Shown one piece after another: positions 16,704-24,399 of a stretch of DNA of 64,000 nt. Source of the DNA: CAWKGV01 sp963849305 (GTDB lineage: Bacteria > Pseudomonadota > Alphaproteobacteria > Acetobacterales > Acetobacteraceae); the NCBI GenBank assembly GCA_963849305.1, contig CAWKGV010000010.1:1-64000 (forward strand). The letters are read 5' to 3'. Made by a program: the position numbers and the translations under genes. The notes under the pieces are model-generated. The model saw nothing but the letters and a program-made list of their open reading frames with translations. It was not told the DNA's origin and searched no databases. Each line of letters opens with the position of its first letter. Positions within the stretch are counted from its first letter, which is position 1.

Positions 16704-17522
16704 TCAATGCCGCATCAGCACTGGCAGGTCGGCGTGAGCCAGCATGTAGCTGGTAACGCCGCCGAGAATGAGCTGGCGCAACGGGCTGTGGGCGTAGGCG
16801 CCCATCACCAGAAGGTCGCAGGACAACTCGCGTGCCTTGTCCAGCAGGGTCCGACCGAAGGGCGCGGACCCGATTGGGATTGCATGCAAGTCGGCGCGAA
16901 TGCCGTGCTCAAGGAGAACCCTGGGGAAGGTGGGGCGCTCGGAGCCGTCCCGCACACCTACAAGGACGTGGACCTCCGCCGCGACTGCCAGCCAGCGGAG
17001 TGCCGGGATCACCGCCCTGACTGCACGTTTCTCGTCCCTCCAGGCGATCGCGATACAGCGCCCGAACGCGGTGGTTGCGCCAGGCGGCAGCATAAGGACG
17101 GGCCGGTCGGTGCCGAACAACGCGGCCCGGAACATCTGCCGGGTCGCCCGGTCGTCTTCAGCAGGTGATGCGGCGACTATGAGGTCCGCGCGACTGCCTC
17201 TCTCGGCGACATGGGTCGCGGCACTCCCCTCCGCCTCGATCCAGCGCGCGGTCGCGGCGGCTTCGCCCGCCTCGGCGGCCCAGCGGTCGAAGGCCGCTTT
17301 CAGCGCCGTCATTCGTTCCCGTTCTCGCTCGCGCGCATCGATGACGGAATCCGCCTCGCCAATCAGAACCTCGGCTGCCAGCGCGGTGGTCTGGAATGCC
17401 TCACGAACCGCGAGGGCGCTGATCCGCGTCTCACCCATGAGGGCCGCCAGCTTCCCGGCGGCGTTCAGCAGAACGAAAGCCGTCTCGGGACGTCTTAGGA
17501 CGGTAAGGATCACCTCTGCCAT
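16704..17522 (-). CDS. Universal stress protein (two-domain UspA type)
   Basis: 272-residue cytoplasmic protein with two alpha/beta UspA-like halves. The C-terminal half carries the nucleotide-binding loop MGAYAHSPLRQLILGGVTS and the family ending HADLPVLMRH. The middle has VLMLPPGATTAFGRCIAIAW. It is paralogous to the gene just upstream (15 bp away) and to the C-terminal part of the CrcB fusion protein. Leftward transcription would continue into the fluoride-riboswitch leader of the antiporter. Confidence 0.85.
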   Translation of the reverse strand: MAEVILTVLRRPETAFVLLNAAGKLAALMGETRISALAVREAFQTTALAAEVLIGEADSVIDARERERERMTALKAAFDRWAAEAGEAAATARWIEAEGSAATHVAERGSRADLIVAASPAEDDRATRQMFRAALFGTDRPVLMLPPGATTAFGRCIAIAWRDEKRAVRAVIPALRWLAVAAEVHVLVGVRDGSERPTFPRVLLEHGIRADLHAIPIGSAPFGRTLLDKARELSCDLLVMGAYAHSPLRQLILGGVTSYMLAHADLPVLMRH

Positions 17523-17537
17523 TAGCCGGTGCTTTCT

Positions 17538-18362
17538 TCAGTGGCGCATGAAGACCGGCAGGTCGGCATGGGCGAGCATGTGGCGCGTGACGCCGCCCAG
17601 GATCAGGGTGCGGACCGGATGGCGAGCGAACGCACCCATGATGAGCATGTCGGCGCGAAGCTCATGTGCCTTGGCGAGCAGCACCTCCCCGAACGCCCTC
17701 TGGCCCGTGACGGGGAGCACGTGCAGGTTGGCCGTTATGCCGTGCTCTTCGAGGATCTCCGGCAGATGCGGCCTAACTGCCCCTTCCCGCGCGCCGGCAA
17801 GCAGGTGGATTTCCTCGGCCCGCCCAAGCCAACGCAGGGCTGCCAACACGGCTTTTCCCGTGCGATCGTCCTCCCGCCAGGCGATGGCGACCGAGCGTCC
17901 GAACGGTCCGGACGGCCGGTCGGGCGGAACGACGAGTACCGGTCGATCGGTGTCGAAGAGCGCGGCATGGATCGCCTGTCGCTCCGGCTCGGGTTCCCGG
18001 TGCCATGGCCGTTTCAGCACGATGAAGTCGGCGCGCCGCCCCCATTCGCCTACGACCTCGTCGGCTCGGCCCTCGCGGTCGGACCACTCTCGCACGATGC
18101 GCTGGTCCGGTGCTGTCCCGGCCCAGACGTCGAAGATCGCCCTCAGGGTGTCGGCACGGTGCTGTTCCTCGGTGCGGATGCGGATTTCTTCCGCGCGGGT
18201 CAGAATCTCCTCGGTCGGCATGATCATTTCAATGGGCGGCGTGCGGATGGCTAGACCGTTGATGCGGATGGCGCCCGCTAGTTCCGCCAGGCGCCCGGCC
18301 GACGCCAGTACGCGGGGCGCCACTTCTGGACGCTCGAGCACGGCGAGGATCACGCCGGGCAT
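17538..18362 (-). CDS. Universal stress protein (two-domain UspA type), paralogue
   Basis: 274 residues starting MPGVILAVLERPEVAP at ATG 18362, chosen because an AGAGGTG site precedes it and the two paralogues start at the equivalent position. Same architecture: a first half with ILTRAEEIRIRTEEQ, PVLVVPPDRPSGPFGRSVAI in the middle, and a nucleotide loop MGAFARHPVRTLILGGVTRH ending HADLPVFMRH. Divergent from the fluoride-riboswitch operon at 18648, sharing a roughly 140-bp intergenic region. Confidence 0.85.
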   Translation of the reverse strand: MPGVILAVLERPEVAPRVLASAGRLAELAGAIRINGLAIRTPPIEMIMPTEEILTRAEEIRIRTEEQHRADTLRAIFDVWAGTAPDQRIVREWSDREGRADEVVGEWGRRADFIVLKRPWHREPEPERQAIHAALFDTDRPVLVVPPDRPSGPFGRSVAIAWREDDRTGKAVLAALRWLGRAEEIHLLAGAREGAVRPHLPEILEEHGITANLHVLPVTGQRAFGEVLLAKAHELRADMLIMGAFARHPVRTLILGGVTRHMLAHADLPVFMRH

Positions 18363-18500
18363 CTCAACACCTCTGCTACCGACGCCCAAAAGGGAACTCT
18401 CGGCAGCGCTAGCATAGTCCTCGGCCACGACCGTTGCCATAGGCGGCTTCCCGAACTCGTCAGTTGAGACACCTATGCCTGCCGGCTAGTCTGACGCTGA

Positions 18501-18550
18501 TGGGGATGGGGTTCCCCGAAACCGCCTGAGAGGGCTGATGACCCCTACCG
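18501..18550 (+). promoter_or_regulatory. Fluoride riboswitch (crcB motif), crcB operon leader
   Basis: TGGGGATGG, hairpin GGGGTTCCCC, ACCGCC, short loop TGAGA, then GGGCTGATGACCCCTACCG: all conserved crcB-motif segments in the right order and spacing. It begins about 150 nt upstream of the first gene of an operon that ends in a CrcB-family protein, the classical target of this riboswitch class. Confidence 0.9.
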
Positions 18551-18573
18551 CGCGAGCACGTGGTGGGAGTTTG
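18542..18573 (+). terminator. Probable riboswitch-controlled terminator
   Basis: CCCCTACC (3' side of P1) can pair with GGTGGGAG (18562-18569), one mismatch, followed by a weak TTTG tract. The layout parallels the clearer terminator of the minus-strand riboswitch. A further hairpin (GTTTGTCCGACAAAC) follows directly. Confidence 0.5.
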
Positions 18574-18647
18574 TCCGACAAACCACTCCAGAGTGGGTTC
18601 TTGCCCGTTATCGCGCTCCGTTGCGGCAACCGGAGGAGGACGGCGAG

Positions 18648-19418
18648 ATGGGCCTGGGTTGGACACATTTCGGAAGCTCGGCCCTGGCGGCGTTCCTGGC
18701 CTCCCTGGTGGAGTTCGTCGAGGCGCTCACCGTCGTATTAGCGGTGGGCGCCGTGCGCGGCTGGCGGGGGGCTCTTGCGGGCAGCGGCCTCGCCCTGTTC
18801 GTCCTCCTGGCGCTTGTCGCAATAATTGGTCCGGCGCTGACCCGGATCCCGCTGGACGCGGTCCAGACCGCGGTCGGGCTACTCTTGCTCCTGTTCGGGC
18901 TGCGCTGGCTTCGCAAGGCGATCCTCAGGGCGGCCGGCATCCTCCCGCTTCATGATGAGTTGGCCGCTTTTGCGAAGGAGACTGCGATCATGCGGGGTCT
19001 CGGCGCTGCGGCTTCATCGTGGGACAGCGTGGCGATCGCGGCCTCGTTCAAGATCGTCATGCTGGAGGGCATCGAGGTGGTGTTCATCGTCGTCGCCGTC
19101 GGCACCGGCAGTGGCCTGCTTTTTCCGGCCGCCGCCGGCGCCCTTGCTGCGCTGGCTGTTGTGATCCTACTCGGTCTGCTGCTGCACCGGCCGATCGCGG
19201 CTATCCCGGAGAACACCCTCAAATTCGTGATCGGAATATTGCTTTCAGCCTTCGGGACATTCTGGGTCGGGGAGGGCATCGGCGCGGCCTGGCCCGGTGA
19301 GGACTGGAGCCTGCCCGGTCTGCTCGCCGCCTATCTCCTGATCGCCCTGGCCTGCGTGTGGCTGGCCCGCCAGGAGACGCCGGACGGGGCGGGGTCGCGC
19401 GACCGGAGATCAGCGTGA
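18648..19418 (+). CDS. COG4280-like membrane protein in fluoride operon
   Basis: 256 residues, about seven transmembrane segments, resembling COG4280 predicted membrane proteins. A glutamate pair occurs twice in similar hydrophobic settings: VEFVEALTVVLAVG (Glu22, Glu25) and LEGIEVVFIVVAVG (Glu140, Glu143). This is reminiscent of the duplicated acidic motifs in UPF0016/LysE/FTR1-type transporters and suggests an ion-conducting internal repeat. GGAGGAGG precedes ATG 18648. First gene after the fluoride riboswitch; the stop overlaps the next start by one base. Ion transport in fluoride stress is inferred, not shown. Confidence 0.75.
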   Translation: MGLGWTHFGSSALAAFLASLVEFVEALTVVLAVGAVRGWRGALAGSGLALFVLLALVAIIGPALTRIPLDAVQTAVGLLLLLFGLRWLRKAILRAAGILPLHDELAAFAKETAIMRGLGAAASSWDSVAIAASFKIVMLEGIEVVFIVVAVGTGSGLLFPAAAGALAALAVVILLGLLLHRPIAAIPENTLKFVIGILLSAFGTFWVGEGIGAAWPGEDWSLPGLLAAYLLIALACVWLARQETPDGAGSRDRRSA

Positions 19419-19654
19419 TGAGGGCTTTGCGCGCTATCCTCCGAGAGATCGCCGGCTTGTTCGTGGACGACGGCAGCTTCGCGCTGGCCGTTATCGCCTG
19501 GGTCGCCGGGGGGGCGCTCTGCATCAGGCTCCGCGTGGACCCGGCTTTTGAGGCCGCGCTGTTGTTTCTCGGCCTCGCTGCGATCCTGGTCGAGAACGTG
19601 TGGCGCTCGGCGCGCGCGCGGACGGGCCGGCATCCATCGTCGCCTCAGAACTGA
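19418..19654 (+). CDS. Small two-helix membrane protein in fluoride operon
   Basis: 78 residues beginning MRALRAILREIAGLFVDDGS with two hydrophobic segments (FALAVIAWVAGGALCI and AALLFLGLAAILVENVW) and a basic tail. The start overlaps the preceding stop (TGATG), and crcB follows 19 bp later, so it is firmly in the operon. I do not recognise the family; it could be a subunit or regulator of one of the neighbouring channels. Confidence 0.6.
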   Translation: MRALRAILREIAGLFVDDGSFALAVIAWVAGGALCIRLRVDPAFEAALLFLGLAAILVENVWRSARARTGRHPSSPQN

Positions 19655-19673
19655 TCCCTGCGACCGAGACGAC

Positions 19674-20912
19674 ATGGTGACATATCTTTGGATCGCTTTC
19701 GGGGGAGCGTTGGGCAGTGTCGCGCGCGCCTGGATCGGGCTCGCGATACTCCGGATCACCGGCCCGCAGTTCCCATGGGGCACCATCCTCATCAATATCG
19801 TGGGCTCGTTCATCATCGGCTTTTTTGGGACGCTCACGGCCACCAACGGCCGGTTCGGCGTGCCGGCGGATGCGCGAGCCTTCGTCATGGTCGGCATCTG
19901 CGGCGGTTTCACGACCTTCTCATCTTTCAGCTTGCAGACCCTCGACCTGGCGCGCGACGGACGGATGGGCCAGGCATCGGCCAATATCGGCTTGTCGCTC
20001 GTGCTCTGCTTGGCGGCCGTCGCTGCCGGGCACTACGCGGCCGCCGGAATCAACACGAGCGGTGCGCGCATTCGTGCGACAGGAGGACCAGGAATGGGGG
20101 CGGTCGTTCTCACGATATTGGATCAGCCTGATGCGGCTCCGGGTCTTCTGGCAGCCGCGGAAAGGCTGCTGGAGATCGGGGGCGGCGGGCACATCGAGGC
20201 ACTGGTGGTTCGGACACCGCCTGTCTCGACCATCATGCCGACCGAGGAGGTATTGACCGCCGACCGAGAGGCCGAAATCCGGGCGGAGCAGGAGAATTGG
20301 GCGGGCCAACTCAGGACCATCGTGGAAGGCTGGTTGCCGAGGGGAAATACCCGAACGACTGACCTGAAGTGGATCGATGTCGAGGGTGACCTCGCGCAGG
20401 TGGTCGCGGCGCATGGCAAACGCGCCGGCGCGGTCATCGTCGCTTCGTGTCCACAGCAGAAGAGCGAGCGCGCATGGCAGGGATTGCACGCAGCGCTCTT
20501 CGACACCGGAAATCCCGTTCTGATCGTCCCACCCGATCACTCGGGATCGTTCGGGCGCGTGGTTGCCATCGCTTGGAGGGACGACGAGCGCGCTATGAAA
20601 GCCGTGCTGGCCAGTTTGCCGATCCTTCAGCGCGCCGATCGGTTGCATATCCTGCAAGCGGACGATGGGGCCGAGGCCGATGCGGTCCTGCGCGCCATGT
20701 TTCACGAGCACGGTCTGCATGCTCAAACCCACGTTGTTCCCGCCAACAACGGAGCGACCGGCGAACGGTTGCTGGCGATGGCGCGCCAGGCCGGCGCCGA
20801 TCTCCTTGTCATGGGCGCCTATTCGCATGGCGAATGGCGTGAGGCGATGTTCGGCGGCGTAACCCAATACATGCTGAGCCATGCTGATTTGCCGGTCCTG
20901 ATGCGGCATTGA
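19674..20912 (+). CDS. crcB: CrcB/FluC fluoride channel fused to universal stress protein
   Basis: 412 residues. Residues 1-128 form a complete CrcB/Fluc protein: GGALGSVARAWIGLAIL, WGTILINIVGSFIIGFF with the conserved Asn, and GICGGFTTFSSFSLQT with the Phe-box residues. Fluc proteins are four-helix dual-topology F- channels. After a 12-residue linker, residues 141-412 form a UspA-type protein ending MGAYSHGEWREAMFGGVTQY and HADLPVLMRH, closely similar to the two nearby stress proteins. The fusion is in frame, yet an AGGAGG at 20081-20086 sits 7 nt before an internal ATG (20094), so a free stress protein may also be made. Last gene of the fluoride-riboswitch operon. Confidence 0.88.
   Translation: MVTYLWIAFGGALGSVARAWIGLAILRITGPQFPWGTILINIVGSFIIGFFGTLTATNGRFGVPADARAFVMVGICGGFTTFSSFSLQTLDLARDGRMGQASANIGLSLVLCLAAVAAGHYAAAGINTSGARIRATGGPGMGAVVLTILDQPDAAPGLLAAAERLLEIGGGGHIEALVVRTPPVSTIMPTEEVLTADREAEIRAEQENWAGQLRTIVEGWLPRGNTRTTDLKWIDVEGDLAQVVAAHGKRAGAVIVASCPQQKSERAWQGLHAALFDTGNPVLIVPPDHSGSFGRVVAIAWRDDERAMKAVLASLPILQRADRLHILQADDGAEADAVLRAMFHEHGLHAQTHVVPANNGATGERLLAMARQAGADLLVMGAYSHGEWREAMFGGVTQYMLSHADLPVLMRH
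20081..20096 (+). promoter_or_regulatory. Internal ribosome-binding site inside crcB-usp
   Basis: AGGAGG followed after 7 nt by ATG (Met141 of the fusion), exactly where the stress-protein domain begins and where its paralogues start. It marks a former or still-used separate start. Confidence 0.65.
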
Positions 20913-21006
20913 ACGTCCGCCCGATGTCTCGCGGGGCGCGCGGAGCGTGTTCACCGATCGCCACAGTCTGCTACCCTAGGTCTGGCGGCTAACTGGGGAG
21001 GCGCGA

Positions 21007-21050
21007 GTGCCGGTCGATCCGCAGATCCAGACGATCCTCGAAAAGGGAGA
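21007..21050 (+). pseudogene. Possible N-terminal stub of an alpha/beta hydrolase
   Basis: GGGGAGG precedes a GTG encoding MPVDPQIQTILEKG, which resembles the first residues of lipase-type alpha/beta hydrolases. The reading then runs into palindromic repeats with no hydrolase sequence. Weak evidence from a very short match. Confidence 0.25.
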
Positions 21051-21145
21051 GGGGGCAGCAATTCAGCCCTCTCCGCGTCAGCCCTCTCCATGAGAGTAGA
21101 GCAGCTTGCTCAGCCCTCTCCCGTTGGGAGAGGGTTGGGTGAGTG
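21045..21145. repeat. Intergenic CCCTCTCC palindromic repeats
   Basis: Several copies of CAGCCCTCTCC and the palindrome CCCTCTCCCGTTGGGAGAGG (arms CCCTCTCCC/GGGAGAGGG), the same family as near 8380 and 11850. They lie directly upstream of the enoyl-CoA hydratase gene. Confidence 0.55.
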
Positions 21146-21171
21146 CCGCGAGGCAACCAAGGAAACCAGCC

Positions 21172-21978
21172 ATGCCAGACCGTTACCAACGCTACCAGCG
21201 GCTCCGCTTCGACCGGCCGCATCCCAAGGTGCTGCGCGTGATCATGGACAACGGCCGGATGAACAGCGCGGACGCGACGATGCACGCCGAGCTGGCCGAG
21301 ATCTGGCGCGATGTGGACCGCGACCCGGACGTGAACGCGGTGATCCTGACCGGCGCCGGCACGATGTTCTCGGCCGGCGGCGATTTCGCCATGATCGAGG
21401 AAGTGATCGCGGATGCCGAGATCCGCGCCCGGACCTGGAAGGAGGCTCGGGATATCGTTTACAACGTCATCAACTGCGGCAAGCCGGTGGTGAGCGCGAT
21501 GCGCGGCGTAGCGGTGGGCGCCGGCCTGGTGTGCGGGCTGTTGGCGGATGTCTCGATCGCCGCCAAGGATTGCCGGATCATCGACGGCCACACGCGTCTC
21601 GGCGTGGCCGCGGGCGATCATGCCGCGATCGTCTGGCCGCTGCTTTGCGGGCTGGCGAAGGCAAAATACTACCTCCTGTTGTGCGAGCAGGTGCTGGGCG
21701 CGGAGGCCGAGCGCATCGGCCTGGTGTCGCTCGCGGTCGAGGACGCCGAGTTGGACGCCAGGGCGCTGGAGGTCGCGACGCGGCTGGCCGAAGGCGCGCA
21801 GAGCGCGATCCGCTGGACCAAATACGCGCTGAACAATTGGCTGCGGATGGCGGGGCCGACCTTCGATGCCTCGCTGGCGCTGGAGTTCATGGGGTTCACG
21901 GGGCCGGAGGCGCGCGAAGGGCTGGCCTCGCACCGGGAGAAGCGCAAGCCGGGGTTTCCGCCGGGATCTCCGGTTTAG
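21172..21978 (+). CDS. Enoyl-CoA hydratase/isomerase family protein
   Basis: 268-residue crotonase-fold protein. Oxyanion-hole segments are TGAGTMFSAGGDFAMI and AVGAGLVCGLLADVSIA, followed by DGHTRLGVAAGDHAAIVWPL. In canonical hydratases the catalytic residues are Glu in the later block; here GVAAGDHA replaces the usual G-x-x-P, so the exact reaction is uncertain. Start ATG 21172. It precedes a solute-binding protein and may act in catabolism of an acyl-CoA derived from the imported compound (inference). Confidence 0.8.
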   Translation: MPDRYQRYQRLRFDRPHPKVLRVIMDNGRMNSADATMHAELAEIWRDVDRDPDVNAVILTGAGTMFSAGGDFAMIEEVIADAEIRARTWKEARDIVYNVINCGKPVVSAMRGVAVGAGLVCGLLADVSIAAKDCRIIDGHTRLGVAAGDHAAIVWPLLCGLAKAKYYLLLCEQVLGAEAERIGLVSLAVEDAELDARALEVATRLAEGAQSAIRWTKYALNNWLRMAGPTFDASLALEFMGFTGPEAREGLASHREKRKPGFPPGSPV

Positions 21979-22065
21979 TTTCTCCTTTGGGGTTATTCAT
22001 TCGGCCCACTCGCGCCAGGGCGGGGCGGCGGGCTACATTGTCCGCAGACCACGGAGGAACCGTCC

Positions 22066-23286
22066 ATGCATGTCACGCGCCGCGCCCTCATGAGTGCCGT
22101 TGCCGTTGCCGTCGCCGCGCCTGTCCGCCGCGTCGCGGCGCAGAAGCGGCCGGTCATTCGCATCGGGGTGATGAACGACATGTCGGGGCCGTATCGCGAT
22201 ATCACCGGCCCCACAGGCGTCATTTGCGCCAAGCAGGCGGTGCAGGAATTCGCCGCTGGCGGGTTCGATGTCGAGGTGCTGTCGGCGGACCATCAGAACA
22301 AGCCCAATGTCGCGGTCTCGCTGGCCAAGCAATGGTTCGACCAACAGGGCGTGGACATGATCGCGGACGTCGCGGCCTCTTCCTGCGCGCTGGCGCTGGC
22401 CTCGCTGTGCCGGGAGACCAACAAGGTGCTAATCCCGACCAGTACCGCCACCTCGGACCTCACCGGCAAGGCCTGCTCGCCGAACACGATCCATTGGGTG
22501 TTCGACACCTATATGGAGGCGAAATCGACCGGCGGGGCGATGGTGAAGGCGGGCGGCGATTCCTGGTTCTTCATCACCCCGAATTACGCGTTCGGCATCG
22601 CCTTGCAGCGTGACACCAGCAAGTTCGTCACCCAGGCGGGTGGCAAGGTGCTCGGCTCGCAGCTCTATCCGTTCCCCGAGACCACCGACTTCTCGGCCGG
22701 GCTGGTGCAGGCGCAATCGTCCGGGGCCAAGATCCTAGGCTTCTGCGGCGCGGGCGCCGACCTCATCAACTGCGTCAAGCAGGCGCACGAGTTCGGGCTG
22801 ACCGAGACCATGAACATCGCCGCGCTGGTGGCGTACACGCAGGACATCCGCGCGATCGGGCTGCCGATCGCGCAGGGGCTGCGACTGTCGGAAACCTATT
22901 ATTGGGACTTGAACGAGCGGACACGCAGTTTCCAGAAGCGCATTGCCCCCAAGGTGACGCTGTGGCCGAGCATGGCGCAGGCGGGCGATTACTCTTGCAC
23001 GCTGCATTACCTGAAAGCGGTGGCGGATATGGGGCCGGGGGCGGCGAAGGCGGACGGCCGGGCCGTGGTCGCGCGGATGAAGGCGATGCCGACCGACGAC
23101 GACTGCTTCGGCATCGGCCGCATCCGCGAGGACGGGCGGAAGATCCATCCGGCGTATCTATTCGAGGCGAGGAAGCCCTCGGAAAGCACCCAGCCCTGGG
23201 ACGTGTACAAGCTGATCGGCACCACGCCGGCCGACCAGGCGTTCCGTCCGATGTCCGAAGGAGGATGCCCATTCGTGAAGGCATGA
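22066..23286 (+). CDS. Orphan periplasmic binding protein, branched-chain amino-acid type
   Basis: 406 residues with an N-terminal signal (TRRALMSAVAVAVAAPVRR, twin-arginine-like) and a type-1 periplasmic binding fold (IRIGVMNDMSGPYRDITGP, SWFFITPNYAFGIALQRD, FSAGLVQAQSSGAKILG). ACGGAGG precedes ATG 22066. No permease or ATPase genes adjoin it, so it either uses another transporter such as the liv operon here or serves as a sensor. It is homologous to the 11976-13235 protein. Confidence 0.85.
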   Translation: MHVTRRALMSAVAVAVAAPVRRVAAQKRPVIRIGVMNDMSGPYRDITGPTGVICAKQAVQEFAAGGFDVEVLSADHQNKPNVAVSLAKQWFDQQGVDMIADVAASSCALALASLCRETNKVLIPTSTATSDLTGKACSPNTIHWVFDTYMEAKSTGGAMVKAGGDSWFFITPNYAFGIALQRDTSKFVTQAGGKVLGSQLYPFPETTDFSAGLVQAQSSGAKILGFCGAGADLINCVKQAHEFGLTETMNIAALVAYTQDIRAIGLPIAQGLRLSETYYWDLNERTRSFQKRIAPKVTLWPSMAQAGDYSCTLHYLKAVADMGPGAAKADGRAVVARMKAMPTDDDCFGIGRIREDGRKIHPAYLFEARKPSESTQPWDVYKLIGTTPADQAFRPMSEGGCPFVKA

Positions 23287-23300
23287 GGCCCGGCCGGGGC

Positions 23301-23630
23301 ATGGGGTATTTGACCCTCGCGCAGCGGAAGGAAGCTAAGGTCGCGGCGATCCGGGGCGCGATCGAGGACTTGCGCGGCGACCTGGCGGCCTATGCGCGCG
23401 CCCACGGGGGTCGGTTCCTGCTGTACGGCTCCGCCGCGAGCGGCGATCTCCGCCATGACAGCGACGTGGACCTGCTGGTGGATTTCCCCGAGGCGGCCGC
23501 CTCCGATGCTTGGCGCTTCGCTGAGGAGGCCTGCTGGCGGCTGGGGCTGGAGCCGGACATCCGCCCACTGGCATGGTGCCGGCCGGGCTTCGTCGAGCGC
23601 ATCCGCCCCCAAGCGGTGGCGCTGGGATGA
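23301..23630 (+). CDS. MNT-type nucleotidyltransferase, putative antitoxin
   Basis: 109 residues with the nucleotidyltransferase signature GSAASGDLRHDSDVD, fitting G-S-x10-D-x-D exactly, and a third acidic position further on. Such minimal nucleotidyltransferases pair with HEPN proteins as type VII toxin-antitoxin modules in which the enzyme AMPylates the toxin. An alternative ATG at 23283 overlaps the upstream stop and would add six residues. The stop overlaps the HEPN partner's start (ATGA). Confidence 0.75.
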   Translation: MGYLTLAQRKEAKVAAIRGAIEDLRGDLAAYARAHGGRFLLYGSAASGDLRHDSDVDLLVDFPEAAASDAWRFAEEACWRLGLEPDIRPLAWCRPGFVERIRPQAVALG

Positions 23631-24091
23631 GCGATGCCCGCTGGATCGAGGTCGAGGACGATCTGACCGGCGCGGCGGAGCATTTTGAGCGCGCGGTGGC
23701 GCTCTACGAAGCGGGTGGGTTCGATGCGCCAGGCCTCGACGGCTATCGCGCCGAGATGGCGTTCATGCACGCGATGCAGGCGGCGCACACGTCGTTGGAG
23801 AACGGGTTGCTGCGCATCCTGGAGATGCTTGGGGAGGAAAGGCCGGTCGGCGGCACCTGGCACGCCGACCTGATCCGCCGCGTCGCGCGCGAGTTGCCGG
23901 GCTCTCGCCCGGCGATCCTGCCCCCGGGGCTTGCGACCGCTGCCGACGAGACGCGCCGCTTCAGGAACGTGGCGGTGCGTGGCTACGACAGCTTCGATCC
24001 CGGCGAAGCGCGCAAAGCGGTCGATGCCGCGCGGATGCTGGCGGGTGAGTTGGGCGAGGCCCTGCTTGGATTTCGGGCGGCGATGGACTGA
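23627..24091 (+). CDS. HEPN/HepT-like protein with altered catalytic motif
   Basis: 154-residue all-helical protein (FMHAMQAAHTSLENGLLRIL, DAARMLAGELGEALLGF) translationally coupled to the nucleotidyltransferase. The HEPN RNase motif R-x4-H-x-Y appears as RNVAVRGY: Arg and the terminal Tyr (the residue AMPylated in characterised MntA/HepT systems) are present, but the His is Arg. It may be an inactive or divergent toxin. Typical length for the family. Confidence 0.65.
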   Translation: MSDARWIEVEDDLTGAAEHFERAVALYEAGGFDAPGLDGYRAEMAFMHAMQAAHTSLENGLLRILEMLGEERPVGGTWHADLIRRVARELPGSRPAILPPGLATAADETRRFRNVAVRGYDSFDPGEARKAVDAARMLAGELGEALLGFRAAMD

Positions 24092-24119
24092 CGAGCCGCG
24101 AGCCGCGTAAAAACGCAGT

Positions 24120-24153
24120 CGCCCCCGTGCGCGTCATGCGTCAAACGGGGGCG
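24120..24153. terminator. GC-rich hairpin after the HEPN gene
   Basis: Perfect 9-bp stem CGCCCCCGT / ACGGGGGCG with a 16-nt loop, 29 bp after the HEPN stop. No T tract, so it may be a transcript-end or processing hairpin. The rest of 24154-24399 contains nothing that I can support as a gene. Confidence 0.45.
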
Positions 24154-24399
24154 GATTGCGAAGCTCTTGGCTTCATGCCCGAACTGTCATGCCGGGCAAA
24201 AACGTGGGCTTCAGGGTGTGTTGCCGGTGCCACGCCAGTCGGCAACCCCGAACGTTCCCGGTGGAGTCATGCTGCTTATGCACCCTCCTTCGGCTGTTGA
24301 CAGAGCCACGCTTGCTCACTCCGCCGCCCGTGTCAAGCATCTTTTTCCGCGACCGGCTTGGCGCTAACTGGCCCGCAGCAGCGGCGCCCGGCCATAGGC

